From assembly GCA_023091665.1 (NCBI GenBank), contig JALJCQ010000013.1, forward strand, positions 2,790,001 through 2,854,000: DNA of 64,000 nucleotides. The letters run 5' to 3'. The translations under genes and the position numbers were made by a program. Shown here one piece after another: positions 43,183 through 52,728 of this stretch. The notes under the pieces are model-generated. The model worked only from the letters and a program-made list of their open reading frames with translations, had not been told where the DNA came from and did no database searches. The DNA comes from Pythium myriotylum. Lineage: Eukaryota; Oomycota; Peronosporomycetes; Pythiales; Pythiaceae. Within the stretch, counting starts at the first letter, position 1. Each line of letters starts with the position of its first letter.

Positions 43183-45507
43183 ATGCGCGAGACCGACCAG
43201 GATGCTCGGGTCTGCGTGGAGAGCGAGACAAGCGGGCGTCGTGCCTCGGTGGTCCCCGTCTCTGCACACGCGCGTGTGAAAGCGCGCGAGCGGTTGCTAG
43301 TGCGAGACGCGTCGGCCGCCGCGACGCTCGACTCGTACTTGGCCGACGCGCTCCAGGACAAGCGCGGGCGATTGGTGATCCCATCACGACGCCACTCGCT
43401 TCGTGACCGCGATACGACGGCGCGTGGTTTCGCAGAGACTTCCACCGGCGAAGCGGAGAGAGAAGAGACAGAGAGACCGGAAAGCCCACTCTCTCGGTTC
43501 TTGAGAGCTACCCGCCGCAATGGCGGACTTCCAACTGTGGTACGAGGCGATCACACGGCTGGAGCCCGAGAGCTGCTGAGCCAACGCTGCGAGGGACTTG
43601 GTGACATTTTGCGCTCGAGAAGGCTTGGATTTTTGAGTCGCCCCGCAGGATCCATGGAGAAGCTGCTACGAGAGAAGATCGACGAGGCCAAGTCATTGCG
43701 ACACCGCTCGGACCGTCAGCTCGGACAAGAAAACTTCCAGCCAAACCTTGCGGACAATGTCTCTAGTCAATCCAGTCATAGACTTGGTGCCGAACTTTTA
43801 AACGCGCCAGACGTCGCGGCGAAGGCGCCAATTCCCCACGCGAAGCCTGTGAGACCTCAAGTGATGGTTTCCACTGCGAGCAACGACCTCATCACTACAC
43901 AAGAGACTGCTTCTACAGACACCATCGTGCCGATTAGAAACGGTGCAGAAATTTCCACGACACTGGCAGCTCGTCGAATCCAAAGACTTTGGCGTAGATG
44001 GCTCCAGATCCAGCGAATAAAGCCGCAGACAGGGCTTCTAGAAGATCCTCCAGTTTCGGTCAAAGATTTTACCCAAGACTTGATCGAGGAGAGTTGCAGT
44101 GAAGCTGCAGACGGAAGTGTGGTTGATAGTTCCTCATGTGTCGAGGATCCTACTGATGAGGTCTCGAAGGCTATCGATGGTGTATCCCTGAGAGATCATC
44201 TTGCTCAGGTTTACGTCTCCGACGAGTCAACCAAGATACCGATGTGGCAAGACGATGATTGGAGCATCCTGGAGGAAGGAAGATACTCAACCTCCAGCCT
44301 ACTCGACCTATCGGATGCGGTTGAGCCAGATCTAAGTACGTTGGTTCGGGAGAAGCCGCACGTCGTAGTTGAGATGCAGGAAGCCAAGCGGCAGGAACAA
44401 GTACGAGCACAGCGTTCGTCGCGCCGTGCAACTCGAAAGGAAGGACCAGAACCGTCAAAACACCAGAAAAGGTCTCGCGCACTAAAGCAGCTAGCTATTC
44501 GAAGTCGCCTAGTGTTGCTTCCTTCCTCAAAGCGATTAGTACGCTTGACGATTTCGTTGCGGCCGGGTTCTCGCCAGAGAAAGCCAAATCGACTTCGTCT
44601 TAAGGTTGCAACTCGCCATCGCCTACTCTCGTCAGACACCAGAGATGACGATTCAACACGTGAGCTTCATCGCACAGCAGATGATACCGCTTCGGAGCTC
44701 ATTTCGCCAGAAGCGATTGAGACTCTGCAGATGCAGCTGAGTCGCTATGTTGAATATTCCAACCTCGAGGCTACGACTGGGTGCGATCTTTCTACGTCAG
44801 GCGTAGCCGCCGTCAAGTCAGTCCCCAGCGAGATATCGGAGGGTGCTTTATTCCAGGACCAACAGTTCATGGGCGTGGATAACGTCGCTAGTGATATCGA
44901 TCGAGGCGACTCGGTACAAGACGCCAATCTTGAATCATCGATGTCATCTTTCGTCGACGAGGAACTGATGGCCCAGTCATCAATTGGTGGAGGATTTCCT
45001 CTACCGGATGCAACAAGTCTAGACGCTTCGGAGGCTGGTGGACATCCATTCAACCGAGCCACCGTCTTCCACGGTACCGAGCTCCTGTTCCCTGCTCTCC
45101 GCGAGGTGGAGCTCGAGGTCCAGCGAACGCTCGTTCGCATCCAAGCGCAGCACACGCGCGACCAGCAGGCGCTCATCGACGCGTACGCCAACGACGCGTA
45201 CTTCTCGACGTTCCTCTCTCCGCCGAAACCGGCCGAGCCACGCGCTCAGCTCCCGTCCTCGTCCCCTCGCGAGTCGCCTGCTTCGCCCAACCAGCAAGAG
45301 TTCCTCGAGGCTCTCGACGCGTTCAAGCAGTCGCTCCGCGCGTCGCGATGCGCGAGCCCCGTCGTCGAGGCCGAGGAGACGAGCGACCCGTCGCTTCCGG
45401 ACGACGAGAGCTCGTCGTCGGTCGGCGACGTGGACGCCGAGCTGGAGGCCATGCTGGACGAGATCCGGCGCTGCAAGCGGCAGATCGCGGCGGCGCGGCG
45501 CGCGTGA
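43183..45507 (+). CDS. IQ-motif protein of unknown function
   Basis: A single exon encodes 774 residues; I do not recognise a family. An IQ-like calmodulin-binding motif, A-A-R-R-I-Q-R-L-W-R-R-W, lies near residue 267. The rest is largely charged and Ser-rich and probably disordered, with a strongly basic stretch (about residues 420-500) and a coiled-coil-like C-terminus (E-V-E-L-E-V-Q-R-T-L-V-R-I-Q-A-Q, then D-A-E-L-E-A-M-L-D-E-I-R-R-C-K-R-Q-I). No signal peptide or membrane segment is seen. The ATG at 43183 is the first in frame. IQ plus coiled coil is common in cytoskeletal, centrosomal or flagellar proteins, but this is only a hint. An unnoticed in-frame intron in the basic region is possible. 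Confidence 0.65.
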   Translation: MRETDQDARVCVESETSGRRASVVPVSAHARVKARERLLVRDASAAATLDSYLADALQDKRGRLVIPSRRHSLRDRDTTARGFAETSTGEAEREETERPESPLSRFLRATRRNGGLPTVVRGDHTAGARELLSQRCEGLGDILRSRRLGFLSRPAGSMEKLLREKIDEAKSLRHRSDRQLGQENFQPNLADNVSSQSSHRLGAELLNAPDVAAKAPIPHAKPVRPQVMVSTASNDLITTQETASTDTIVPIRNGAEISTTLAARRIQRLWRRWLQIQRIKPQTGLLEDPPVSVKDFTQDLIEESCSEAADGSVVDSSSCVEDPTDEVSKAIDGVSLRDHLAQVYVSDESTKIPMWQDDDWSILEEGRYSTSSLLDLSDAVEPDLSTLVREKPHVVVEMQEAKRQEQVRAQRSSRRATRKEGPEPSKHQKRSRALKQLAIRSRLVLLPSSKRLVRLTISLRPGSRQRKPNRLRLKVATRHRLLSSDTRDDDSTRELHRTADDTASELISPEAIETLQMQLSRYVEYSNLEATTGCDLSTSGVAAVKSVPSEISEGALFQDQQFMGVDNVASDIDRGDSVQDANLESSMSSFVDEELMAQSSIGGGFPLPDATSLDASEAGGHPFNRATVFHGTELLFPALREVELEVQRTLVRIQAQHTRDQQALIDAYANDAYFSTFLSPPKPAEPRAQLPSSSPRESPASPNQQEFLEALDAFKQSLRASRCASPVVEAEETSDPSLPDDESSSSVGDVDAELEAMLDEIRRCKRQIAAARRA

Positions 45508-45949
45508 CCCGCGCTTGTCCCCTTCTCCTCGCGCGGGCCTCGCGCTTGAACGCGTTGGGTCACGCCGGCCTAGCAACTCAGATTCGTTGGCAGGCCTGCG
45601 CCTCGCGATTGGCGCCGCGCGGCCAATCGAACACGCGAGGTCACCTCGTCATTCCGCGTGCCGTCAGCGCTCCGCAAGTGCAACCTTTATTGTATCATAC
45701 AAACTCTCTATATCTAATATTTCAAGAGGCCAGTCATGCGTATGGATTGATCGAAGGTTGAAGCCACGTTCTAAATGCAATAGTGGAGGAATCTGTTAAC
45801 AGAGGACCTTACATCACAGGTTTCAGGACCATCTGGTCACGAAGGCGAGTAGGGTTGAGGGACCTGTATTGGGGATGGATCACCGGCCAGGGAGCTGTCT
45901 GCATGCGTGGGCTCACTCGTCGACAGGCCGCCTCCCCCTTGCGCTCGCC
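45508..45949. other. Intergenic region upstream of cystathionine beta-synthase
   Basis: This 442-bp stretch has a GC-rich first part and an AT-rich middle (about 45680-45730). The long open frame that begins at 45783 and reads into the CBS gene covers part of it, but the splice pattern argues that translation starts at 45950. No other feature is seen. Confidence 0.5.
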
Positions 45950-47618
45950 ATGGCCACCTCCTCGCTCCCTGTACGTCGCCCCGCGCGCCCGCGCCCGCGG
46001 CCGAGCGCTCACTTCCCCCCGCTTCTCCTTCGCAGTTTGTCACGGGCGTCGCCTGCCCCAACCCCGACACATGCTTCGTGAAGGGCCCCCATGTCCACCG
46101 CGAACGGTGCGTTGTTTGGTCATGCCATGGACGCCTCGAGCGACGCAGTTTCTCACCAGGTACATGTCGTGCAGCCGCCAAGAGCCCAAGATCCTCAACA
46201 CCATCTTGGAGCATGTCGGCAACACGCCGCTCGTGCGCCTCAACAAGATCGCCAAGAAGGCCGGCCTCGAGTGTGAGCTCTACGCCAAGTGCGAGTACTT
46301 CAACGCCGGCGGCTCCGTCAAGGACCGCATTGGCAAGCGCATGGTCGAGGACGCCATGGAGGCCGGCCGGATCAAGCCCGGAGACACGCTGATCGAGCCG
46401 ACCTCGGGCAACACGGGCATTGGTCTCGCCCTCGCGGCCGCCATCTACGGCTTCCGCATGATCATCACACTTCCGGAGAAGATGTCCCAGGAGAAGGTGG
46501 ACGTGCTCAAGGCGCTCGGTGCTGAGATCATTCGTACGCCGACTGAGGCCGCGTGGGACTCCCCGGAGAGCCACATCGGTGTCGCGCTCCGTCTCAACAA
46601 GGAGATCCCCAACTCGCACATCTTGGACCAGTACACGAACCCGTCCAACCCGCTCGCGCACTACGACGGCACGGCCGAAGAGATCATCGACGCGCTCGAT
46701 GGCCAAGTTGACATGGTCGTCATGGGCGCAGGCACGGGCGGCACCATCTCGGGCACGGCGAAGAAGATCAAGGAGAAGGTGCCCAACTGCATTGTCGTCG
46801 GTGCTGACCCGAAGGGCTCGATTCTCGCCGAGCCGGACAACCTCAACGATGAGAACCGCCTCAAGTCTTACCAGGTTGAGGGAATTGGTTACGACTTCAT
46901 CCCGCAGGTGCTGGACCGCTCGCTTGTTGACCGCTGGGTCAAGACTGAGGATCAGGAGTCGTTCCTCCTTGCGCGTCGTCTGATTCGCGAGGAGGGCCTC
47001 CTTTGCGGTGGCTCCTCGGGCTCGGCTCTCTCGGCTGCCCTTCGTGAAGCGAAGACGCTCGGCAAGGGCCAGCGCTGTGTCGTGGTGCTCCCTGACTCGA
47101 CTCGTAACTACATGAGCAAGTTCCTCTCGGATGACTGGATGTACGAGAACGGCTATGTAGAAGATATCACCAAGAGCAAGCTGAGCTCGACGTGGTGGGC
47201 CAAGAAGAACGTCTCGGAGCTGCCTCTCCAGGCACCCGTGACTGTTACCCCCGACGTGACCTGTAAGGAGGCTGTCGACATCCTCAAGAACGAGGGTTTC
47301 GATAACTTGCCCGTCGTGGCGGACGACAACTCGATCGTTGGGGTCGTCTCTGAGGGTAACCTGATTGCTCAGCTGATGCCGGGCCGTGTGCAGCCGACCG
47401 ACACTGTCTCCAAGGCAATGTACAAGCAGTTCAAGAAGGTGACAACTACCACGTCGCTGTACGAGCTGAGCCGTATCTTCGATCGCGACCACTTCGCGCT
47501 CGTCGTGTCGGAGCAGAAGCGTGTTCGCAAGGGCGGAGAGACGGAGATCAAGTCGGTCATTTTCGGCGTCGTCACCCGCATTGATCTGCTCACCTACATC
47601 ACCCGCCACAACGAATAA
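45950..47618 (+). CDS. CBS: Cystathionine beta-synthase
   Basis: Exons 45950-45970, 46036-46106 and 46160-47618, with 65- and 53-nt introns, give 516 residues. It catalyses PLP-dependent condensation of serine and homocysteine to cystathionine, the first step of transsulfuration, in the cytosol. PLP lysine lies in [12 protein letters not shown], the substrate loop is [16 protein letters not shown], and [12 protein letters not shown] and [11 protein letters not shown] are the phosphate and cofactor loops. KYPILHG-type hydratase motifs are absent. C-terminal CBS domains ([20 protein letters not shown] and the [14 protein letters not shown] region, ending [18 protein letters not shown]) form the regulatory Bateman module. 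The reconstructed N-terminus [20 protein letters not shown] then [11 protein letters not shown] contains Cys and His residues preceding the conserved P-K-I-L, in the place where human CBS binds heme. The start at 45950 is inferred from splicing. Confidence 0.92.
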
Positions 47619-47786
47619 ATCTGCTGGTGTTGAGTTCCTCTTCATCCTAGAGGAGTACTACTAGTACTACGAATCGCCAGCAATCAGTAAGAGCTGAACG
47701 TGACGATAAAACCATGTATTTTCACTTTCCACTTGTTAGAGCGACAGCGTAGCCCAGTCTTCGCCGTCCGCGAAGCAGCAGCACTT

Positions 47787-48810
47787 TTACAACTTGGCCG
47801 GAATGTTGTCGTTGAACACGAACTCGCCGCCGTCGATCACAACCTTGTTGCGCTCCTTGACAAGCGTGCGGAAGTAAACAGTAGTGCCTTCGACCCACAT
47901 CTGCGTCTCGAGCGTCTCTCCTGGGAGCGTGGGGCTCGAGAAGCGAACACGGATCGACTTGAAGCGGCGCGGGTCGCCCTTGCAGAAGTGCTTGTACAGC
48001 GCGCGCGTCGCAAAGCCCATGGTGCACAGGCCGTGGAGAATGGGCACCTTGAAGCCGACACTCTGCGCGATCTCAGGGTCGATGTGAAGCGAGTTGTAGT
48101 CGCTAATATGAGGTACTGGTTAGAAGCCTCATCAACGTAAGCTCGAAGAGATCCTCACTTACCCCGAGAGTCGGTAGATCTGCGCCTGCTCCGGGAGCGT
48201 TTTGTAGACCTCGCGAAGATCCGGCTCGCGCTGCGGGATCTTGACGCGCGGCGGGAGCTTGCGGCCCTTGCCTTCAAATCCAGTGAGTCCACGAATGAAC
48301 GATCCACTGATGAGACGGGCAACTGGTCCGTCGGCATCCGAGATCAGCGTCTCATCTTCCATGAGCGTGCCGGAGCCCTTGTCGTAGAACGAAATGACCT
48401 TGGACACGCTCTTGAGCGCGCCGCCCTCCGGGTTGAGCGGGCGGAAGAGCTCGAGCGACTGCTCGCCGTGGAGCATGTTGGCCGGGTTCACGACGGGGAA
48501 GCCCTCCGGGAAGCTCGACATCGACGGCGGGGGGAAGGACACGACATCCTGCGAGTCGCCCTTGAAGCTCAGCACGACGGGGTCTACATGAAGCGTCAAT
48601 GCAACAGACTCAGCAACTCGGATCGATCCTCCGACTGCGTCGCGGCAACTCACAGAGCGGGAAGGCGGCGAAGTTCTCGTGGAACTCGTAGGTGAACTGG
48701 AGATCCGACTCGCCGATGCCGACGGCGTAGATCATGAGGTCGCGCTTGTTGTAGGTGACATCGTAGGTGTGCGGCTGGCCGCCCACGATCTTGCTCGCGT
48801 CCACGCTCAT
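47787..48810 (-). CDS. Peroxisomal (R)-specific enoyl-CoA hydratase 2
   Basis: Exons 48810-48654, 48583-48163 and 48102-47787, with introns of 70 and 60 nt, encode 297 residues. The protein hydrates trans-2-enoyl-CoA to (3R)-hydroxyacyl-CoA in peroxisomal beta-oxidation and matches the hydratase-2 part of HSD17B4 and plant ECH2. The N-terminal hot-dog half includes YAVGIGESDLQFTYE and NMLHGEQSLELFRPL. The catalytic hot-dog half has Y-R-L-S-G-D-Y-N-S-L-H-I-D-P, with the catalytic Asp and His, assembled across the second intron, then PILHGLCTMGFATRAL. The last three residues are A-K-L, a canonical type 1 peroxisomal targeting signal. It is a standalone hydratase without the dehydrogenase of the animal multifunctional enzyme. 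The start is the ATG at 48810 (MSVDASKIVGG). It converges with CBS 168 bp away. Confidence 0.9.
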
Positions 48811-49689
48811 GGCTCCCAAAGGCTGAAGTCAAAGTGAGCTCGTGCCTCGTGAGCAGCTCCTCCGCCGTGGTTCTGTTGTGTAAACAAGCTCTGGCCAAGG
48901 AACTTCAAGTCCCGCAGGTTACACATCGAGCGAGGTGTACCGTAATCGCGGTACGATTACGAGCCACCTCCGCGTAACCCAAATGTTATCTGAATGTCGC
49001 TCGAACGACTGTCCCAGGAGAGATGGCTTCTCAGTCGTTGATTACGGTAGGATTCTGATACTGCACCCAGCAGTCTGTAGCCCTCGCCTTTGTACTCGGG
49101 AGTGCGTAATAGGAAGTGGGACGACAGTCGCGAGCTGGTCGCCAGCGCGGCCTTGGGCTTCCATAGTATTAATATCACTCGAGGCATTCCGCGCCACCGG
49201 AGAGCGGAGGCGCCCGACGGAAACCGGCCGGCCGTTATGGTCAGTCGGGTGTACCCGCTGTAACCGGATTGTGAAAAAAATACCACGCGAGTTGCTCGAT
49301 GGGGGCACTCCAGCGGAAAAGCGCGGCATATTTAGAATCTCTGATTGTGCAACTCTGGGTCGGGGATCATCCCAGATAAACGAGGTTTTTTGTACCAATG
49401 GAACCATTGGAAAGTGGGTAACAAAAGAGGAGCCCCTTGATCACAATTTTTCACAAATGCTAACCCAGTGCATTCTCTCCCCGATGCGACAATGTACTAT
49501 GTTAACACGACACAGGGGGTCCCTTGATTGGTCCAAATCGAAAAACCTTGGATCTCGCGCTTGAAACGCCGCAACATGACAGCGGCAGCTGCACGTCTGC
49601 CCGCGGACAAGCGCAGGTGCAGTTGACCGAGAGGTCCCGGGGCAGTGGAGCAAGCCACAGCGCGAGTGCGAGGACGCTAGGAAGGCACG
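48811..49689. other. Long intergenic region between divergent genes
   Basis: These 879 bp separate the enoyl-CoA hydratase and DnaJ genes, which are transcribed away from each other. Short frames here show no coding character. It contains a CCAAT-bearing near-palindrome at 49395-49410 and a small inverted repeat gtaatcg/cgattac at 48942-48960. I looked for transposon ends and saw none. Confidence 0.5.
49395..49410. promoter_or_regulatory. CCAATGG-aa-CCATTGG dyad
   Basis: The two 7-bp arms are exact inverted repeats around two bases, putting a CCAAT box on each strand, about 280 bp upstream of the DnaJ start. Binding by a CCAAT factor is inference. Confidence 0.4.
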
Positions 49690-50651
49690 ATGGCGCGCAA
49701 GTACAGCGAGAAGGAGATGGAGATGCACCGCGAGTACATGAAGAAGTACAAGAAGGAGTCGAGCGACCTGCGCAAGGAGCCCATCAAGTACAAGGACCAC
49801 TACGAGATGCTCGGCATCACGCGCCAGGCGACCCACAACGAGGTGCGTCTGTGTCGCGCTGCGAACGCCGTGAACGGCCGACTGACGCGCTCTCTGGACT
49901 CTAGATCCGCCAGGCGTACCGCAAGCTCGCCCTCAAGTACCACCCGGACCGCAACTCGTCGCCCGAGGCCCAGGAGCGCTGGGAAGGAGTGCCTGCCGCC
50001 TACGCCGTCATCTCGGACCCCAACAGCCGCATGGAGTATGACGCGACGCTGCCGACGCGCGACGCCCTCGTCGAGTTCTACAAGAGCTACAACCCGGCCA
50101 AGCTGGACAACGCGACCATCCAGACCATCATCGACGGTTGGTACGGGCGCGAGGTCGAGCTCTTCCAGATGCTCAACGCCAAGTACGAGATCTCGCCGCA
50201 CCAAGGAGTCAACCGCCGAGCGTCGGAGCAGCTCTCGGTCGACAAGGCGCGCACGATCTCCCGCGATAGCCTGTCGTCCAAGACGAAAGACGGCGAGATC
50301 GCGAACGAGCAGACCTGGAGGGACACCGTCGGCTCGGCTTTCTGCTGCAAGAACCTCGTCCAGCGTTATTTCTCGACGCCGTACTACGAGGTGCACACGC
50401 AGAGTCCGGGCATTGCGCTGACGCGTCAGTCCGACACCCCTGGACAGCCCATGATGCCCACGACGCTACAGTCCCCAGCGCCGCTGCCCGACCAGACGGT
50501 CTTCAAGAAGAGCTCAGCTCCGCCGCCCGAAGAGAGGAAATCGAGCGCGACGACCGACGAAGACTCGGAAGTCGCCGGAAGCTTCGTGGACGAGAGCGCA
50601 TGTAGCAGCACGACCAGCACGGCCTCGTCGACCGACACGCCGGTGAAATGA
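49690..50651 (+). CDS. DnaJ (J-domain) co-chaperone
   Basis: Two exons, 49690-49842 and 49905-50651, with a 62-nt intron, give 299 residues. The J domain lies near the N-terminus: Y-K-D-H-Y-E-M-L-G-I is helix I, the intron falls between helices I and II (T-H-N-E then I-R-Q-A-Y-R-K-L-A), and KYHPDRN contains the HPD motif needed to stimulate Hsp70 ATPase. There is no Gly/Phe region, zinc finger or classical C-terminal substrate domain, so it is a type III J protein. The central part is hydrophilic with one Cys pair (FCCKN). The C-terminus is Ser/Thr/Pro-rich and probably disordered. The client is unknown. Confidence 0.88.
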
Positions 50652-50771
50652 TGACCTCTCTCCCCCGCGACGACCCTGCGGATTGATGTATTAATATTAT
50701 TATTGTCTGTGCCCCGTGCGCTCCATGCCGCCGTATGTCTCTGCAATGGAGAGAAAACCGCATGCTTCCTT

Positions 50772-50792
50772 CCCCCCACCCCACCCCACCCC
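50772..50792 (-). repeat. C-tract repeat; G-quadruplex motif on the minus strand
   Basis: The plus strand has four to five runs of at least four C separated by single A residues (ccccaccccacccc pattern). The complementary strand therefore has the G4-A/T1 spacing typical of a stable G-quadruplex. It lies about 125 bp upstream of the STK16-like start codon. Confidence 0.6.
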
Positions 50793-50914
50793 ATGCATAT
50801 GGCCATGTATGTAATTATGAAGATGAGCTCGTCTACATCCGTAACGACCCGATCGGTTTGAAGAGGGGAAGAAATGGCTGCGTCACTTTCTCGAACCCAG
50901 ACTCGCTCGCCACC

Positions 50915-52367
50915 ATGATGACGCCGACCGAGGACGACGGCTACTCGTACGCGGGCTCTCCGCGCAGCGCCTCGGCCGTCGCGAGGCCCAGCAGCTTCTG
51001 CTCCTTCGTCTCGTTCTTCCCCGTGCAGGCGGCGCAGCGCCTCATCCAGTGCTTCGGCTACACGCACACGGTCAAACTGCAAAGCGGACGGACGTGCGTG
51101 GCGCCGAGCGCTCGTTCTCGGCGGTGCATTCTCTCACTTGTGGCTGTGCGCAGGGTGGTCGTCGGCGCGGAGATCGCACAGGGAGGCTACTCGTACGTGT
51201 ACCACGCGCGCGACTCGGCGACGGGCGAGGCGTTCGCGCTCAAGAAGATCTTGTGCCAGACAGAGGAGCACATGGCGATGGCCAAGCAAGAGATCGAGAC
51301 CCACCGGTCGTTCATGCACGCCAACATCATGCCGCTCAGCGACTACGCAGTCGTGTCTCTGGACCAGCACACGCATGAGTACTACCTGCTCTTCCCGTAC
51401 ATGGAGGTTCTCTTCGCGCTTTGAAGGACGAAGAGCGAAAGGTGGACTAAGATGGGCTTGTATTGTTGTAGAACGGGACTGTGCGCGAGATGATCGATGT
51501 GGCGCTAAGTCGCCGAATGCCCATTCCCGAGCGAGTGATCCTCGACATTTTCCTCAAAGTGTGTCGCGCTGTCGGCGAAATGCACTCTAGGACCCCGCCG
51601 CTCGTTCACCGAGACATCAAGGTAGCTCGAGATGACGGACCACGAACGACTCGTCCAGATTAGCCATACTAACGATTTGTCCCACTACTTTGCTTCACAG
51701 CCAGAGAATGTGCTGCTGACCAGAGACGACGAGCCAGTCTTGACCGACTTTGGGTCCATCACTGTCGGCGAGGTCGCCGTCGGCAAGCGTTCGGATGCAC
51801 TGATGATGCAGGAGAAAGCCGCCCAATACAGCTCCATGCCGTATCGAGCACCAGGTGAGACGTGTGTGAGCTATTGAGGATGGTGCAGCAGGAAGCTGAT
51901 GACAAAGATTTCTCCAGAGCTGTACGACGTCGGAGACAACACCCATCTCACGCCTCGCACAGACGGTGAGTCACGCACTGAACAGTCCCGGTTGAAGTTG
52001 GAGATCCTCGTCTGATAGTGATTCACTACGTTGCACCACCAGTGTGGTCGCTCGGCTGTCTCCTGTACGCGATGGCGTTTGGCTACTCGCCGTTCGAGTG
52101 CTCCTTCTCCGACAGCGGCGAGGTCCGCTTCGTCGAGTGCTCGTACCTCGCGGTCATTGGAGCCGTCAAGTTCCCCAAGAACCACTCTCGCTCGCAGTCG
52201 CTCGTGGATCTCGTGCTGTACGTGGAGACGTCTCACAGGGGCGAGAAAAAGCCGACTGACTCGCTCGTGATTCATCATTACGCTGCAGGTGGATGCTCAC
52301 GCAGGACCCGGCGACCCGCCCGTCTGTTTTCGACGTGATCGAGCGCCTGCACACCACTCATTCCTGA
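50915..52367 (+). CDS. STK16-like serine/threonine kinase (NAK family)
   Basis: Seven exons (50915-51093, 51154-51406, 51472-51621, 51701-51854, 51918-51965, 52043-52217, 52289-52367) with introns of 60, 65, 79, 63, 77 and 71 nt give 345 residues. Kinase elements are in order: G-loop A-Q-G-G-Y-S-Y-V; VAIK-type lysine in FALKKILC; VHRDIK, completed by PENVLL across an intron; TDFGS; the APE motif, assembled across another intron (R-A-P-E); and T-D-V-W-S-L-G-C. The F-A-L-K-K-I-L-C and S-Y-V features, plus the short C-terminal tail, match human STK16/MPSK1, a Golgi-associated kinase of the NAK family. STK16 has an N-terminal acylation site, but the N-terminus here (MMTPTEDDGYSYAG) does not show the same Gly-Cys start. 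The start is the ATG in CACCATGATG; a branch-point-like CTAAC lies in intron 3. Confidence 0.85.
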
Positions 52368-52728
52368 GAAGTTTAAGCAGCGAGGGGGATGCGCCGGCCT
52401 GAGTCCGCGCCATTTTCCAGCTTCCACGAGCCCACATTCGCGTTGGCGCGAAATGAATGTCGTATTTATGCGCAAATCTACTGCCAATTTTGCAATCATA
52501 CACCCTTTGGACGTCTATTTCGTGTAATTCAAAAGGATTTCGTGGCAGTTTCGCAAGGAGCTCCTCAATTTGGTTATCCAATCAAAGGCTCGAATCTGTG
52601 GAACATTCGCAGGTCTCACCAGAGTGACGGTCGCATCGGTTGGAAATGATTGCAATCTGGAGAAAATGGAGCTGCGTCGAGGGGCGCGTTATTCGCCAAC
52701 TTGCCGGCTCTCCCATTCGCTCCTCCCC

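Noticed and set aside
42959..43489. A 177-residue N-terminal extension of the EGF-like protein.
   Set aside because: It is Arg/Pro/Ser-rich antisense to the IQ-motif gene, whereas the ATG at 42958 gives an immediate signal peptide.
45837..47645. A 602-residue open frame opposite the CBS gene.
   Set aside because: It is antisense to a clearly conserved enzyme and reflects high GC content; no domain is recognisable.
48935..49564. A 209-residue plus-strand frame in the long intergenic region.
   Set aside because: No domain, poor codon bias and no splice context; probably chance.
52570..52728. A longer N-terminus for the RING protein from 52570.
   Set aside because: The first 53 residues show no domain, and the ATG at 52729 follows a pyrimidine-rich initiator-like leader.
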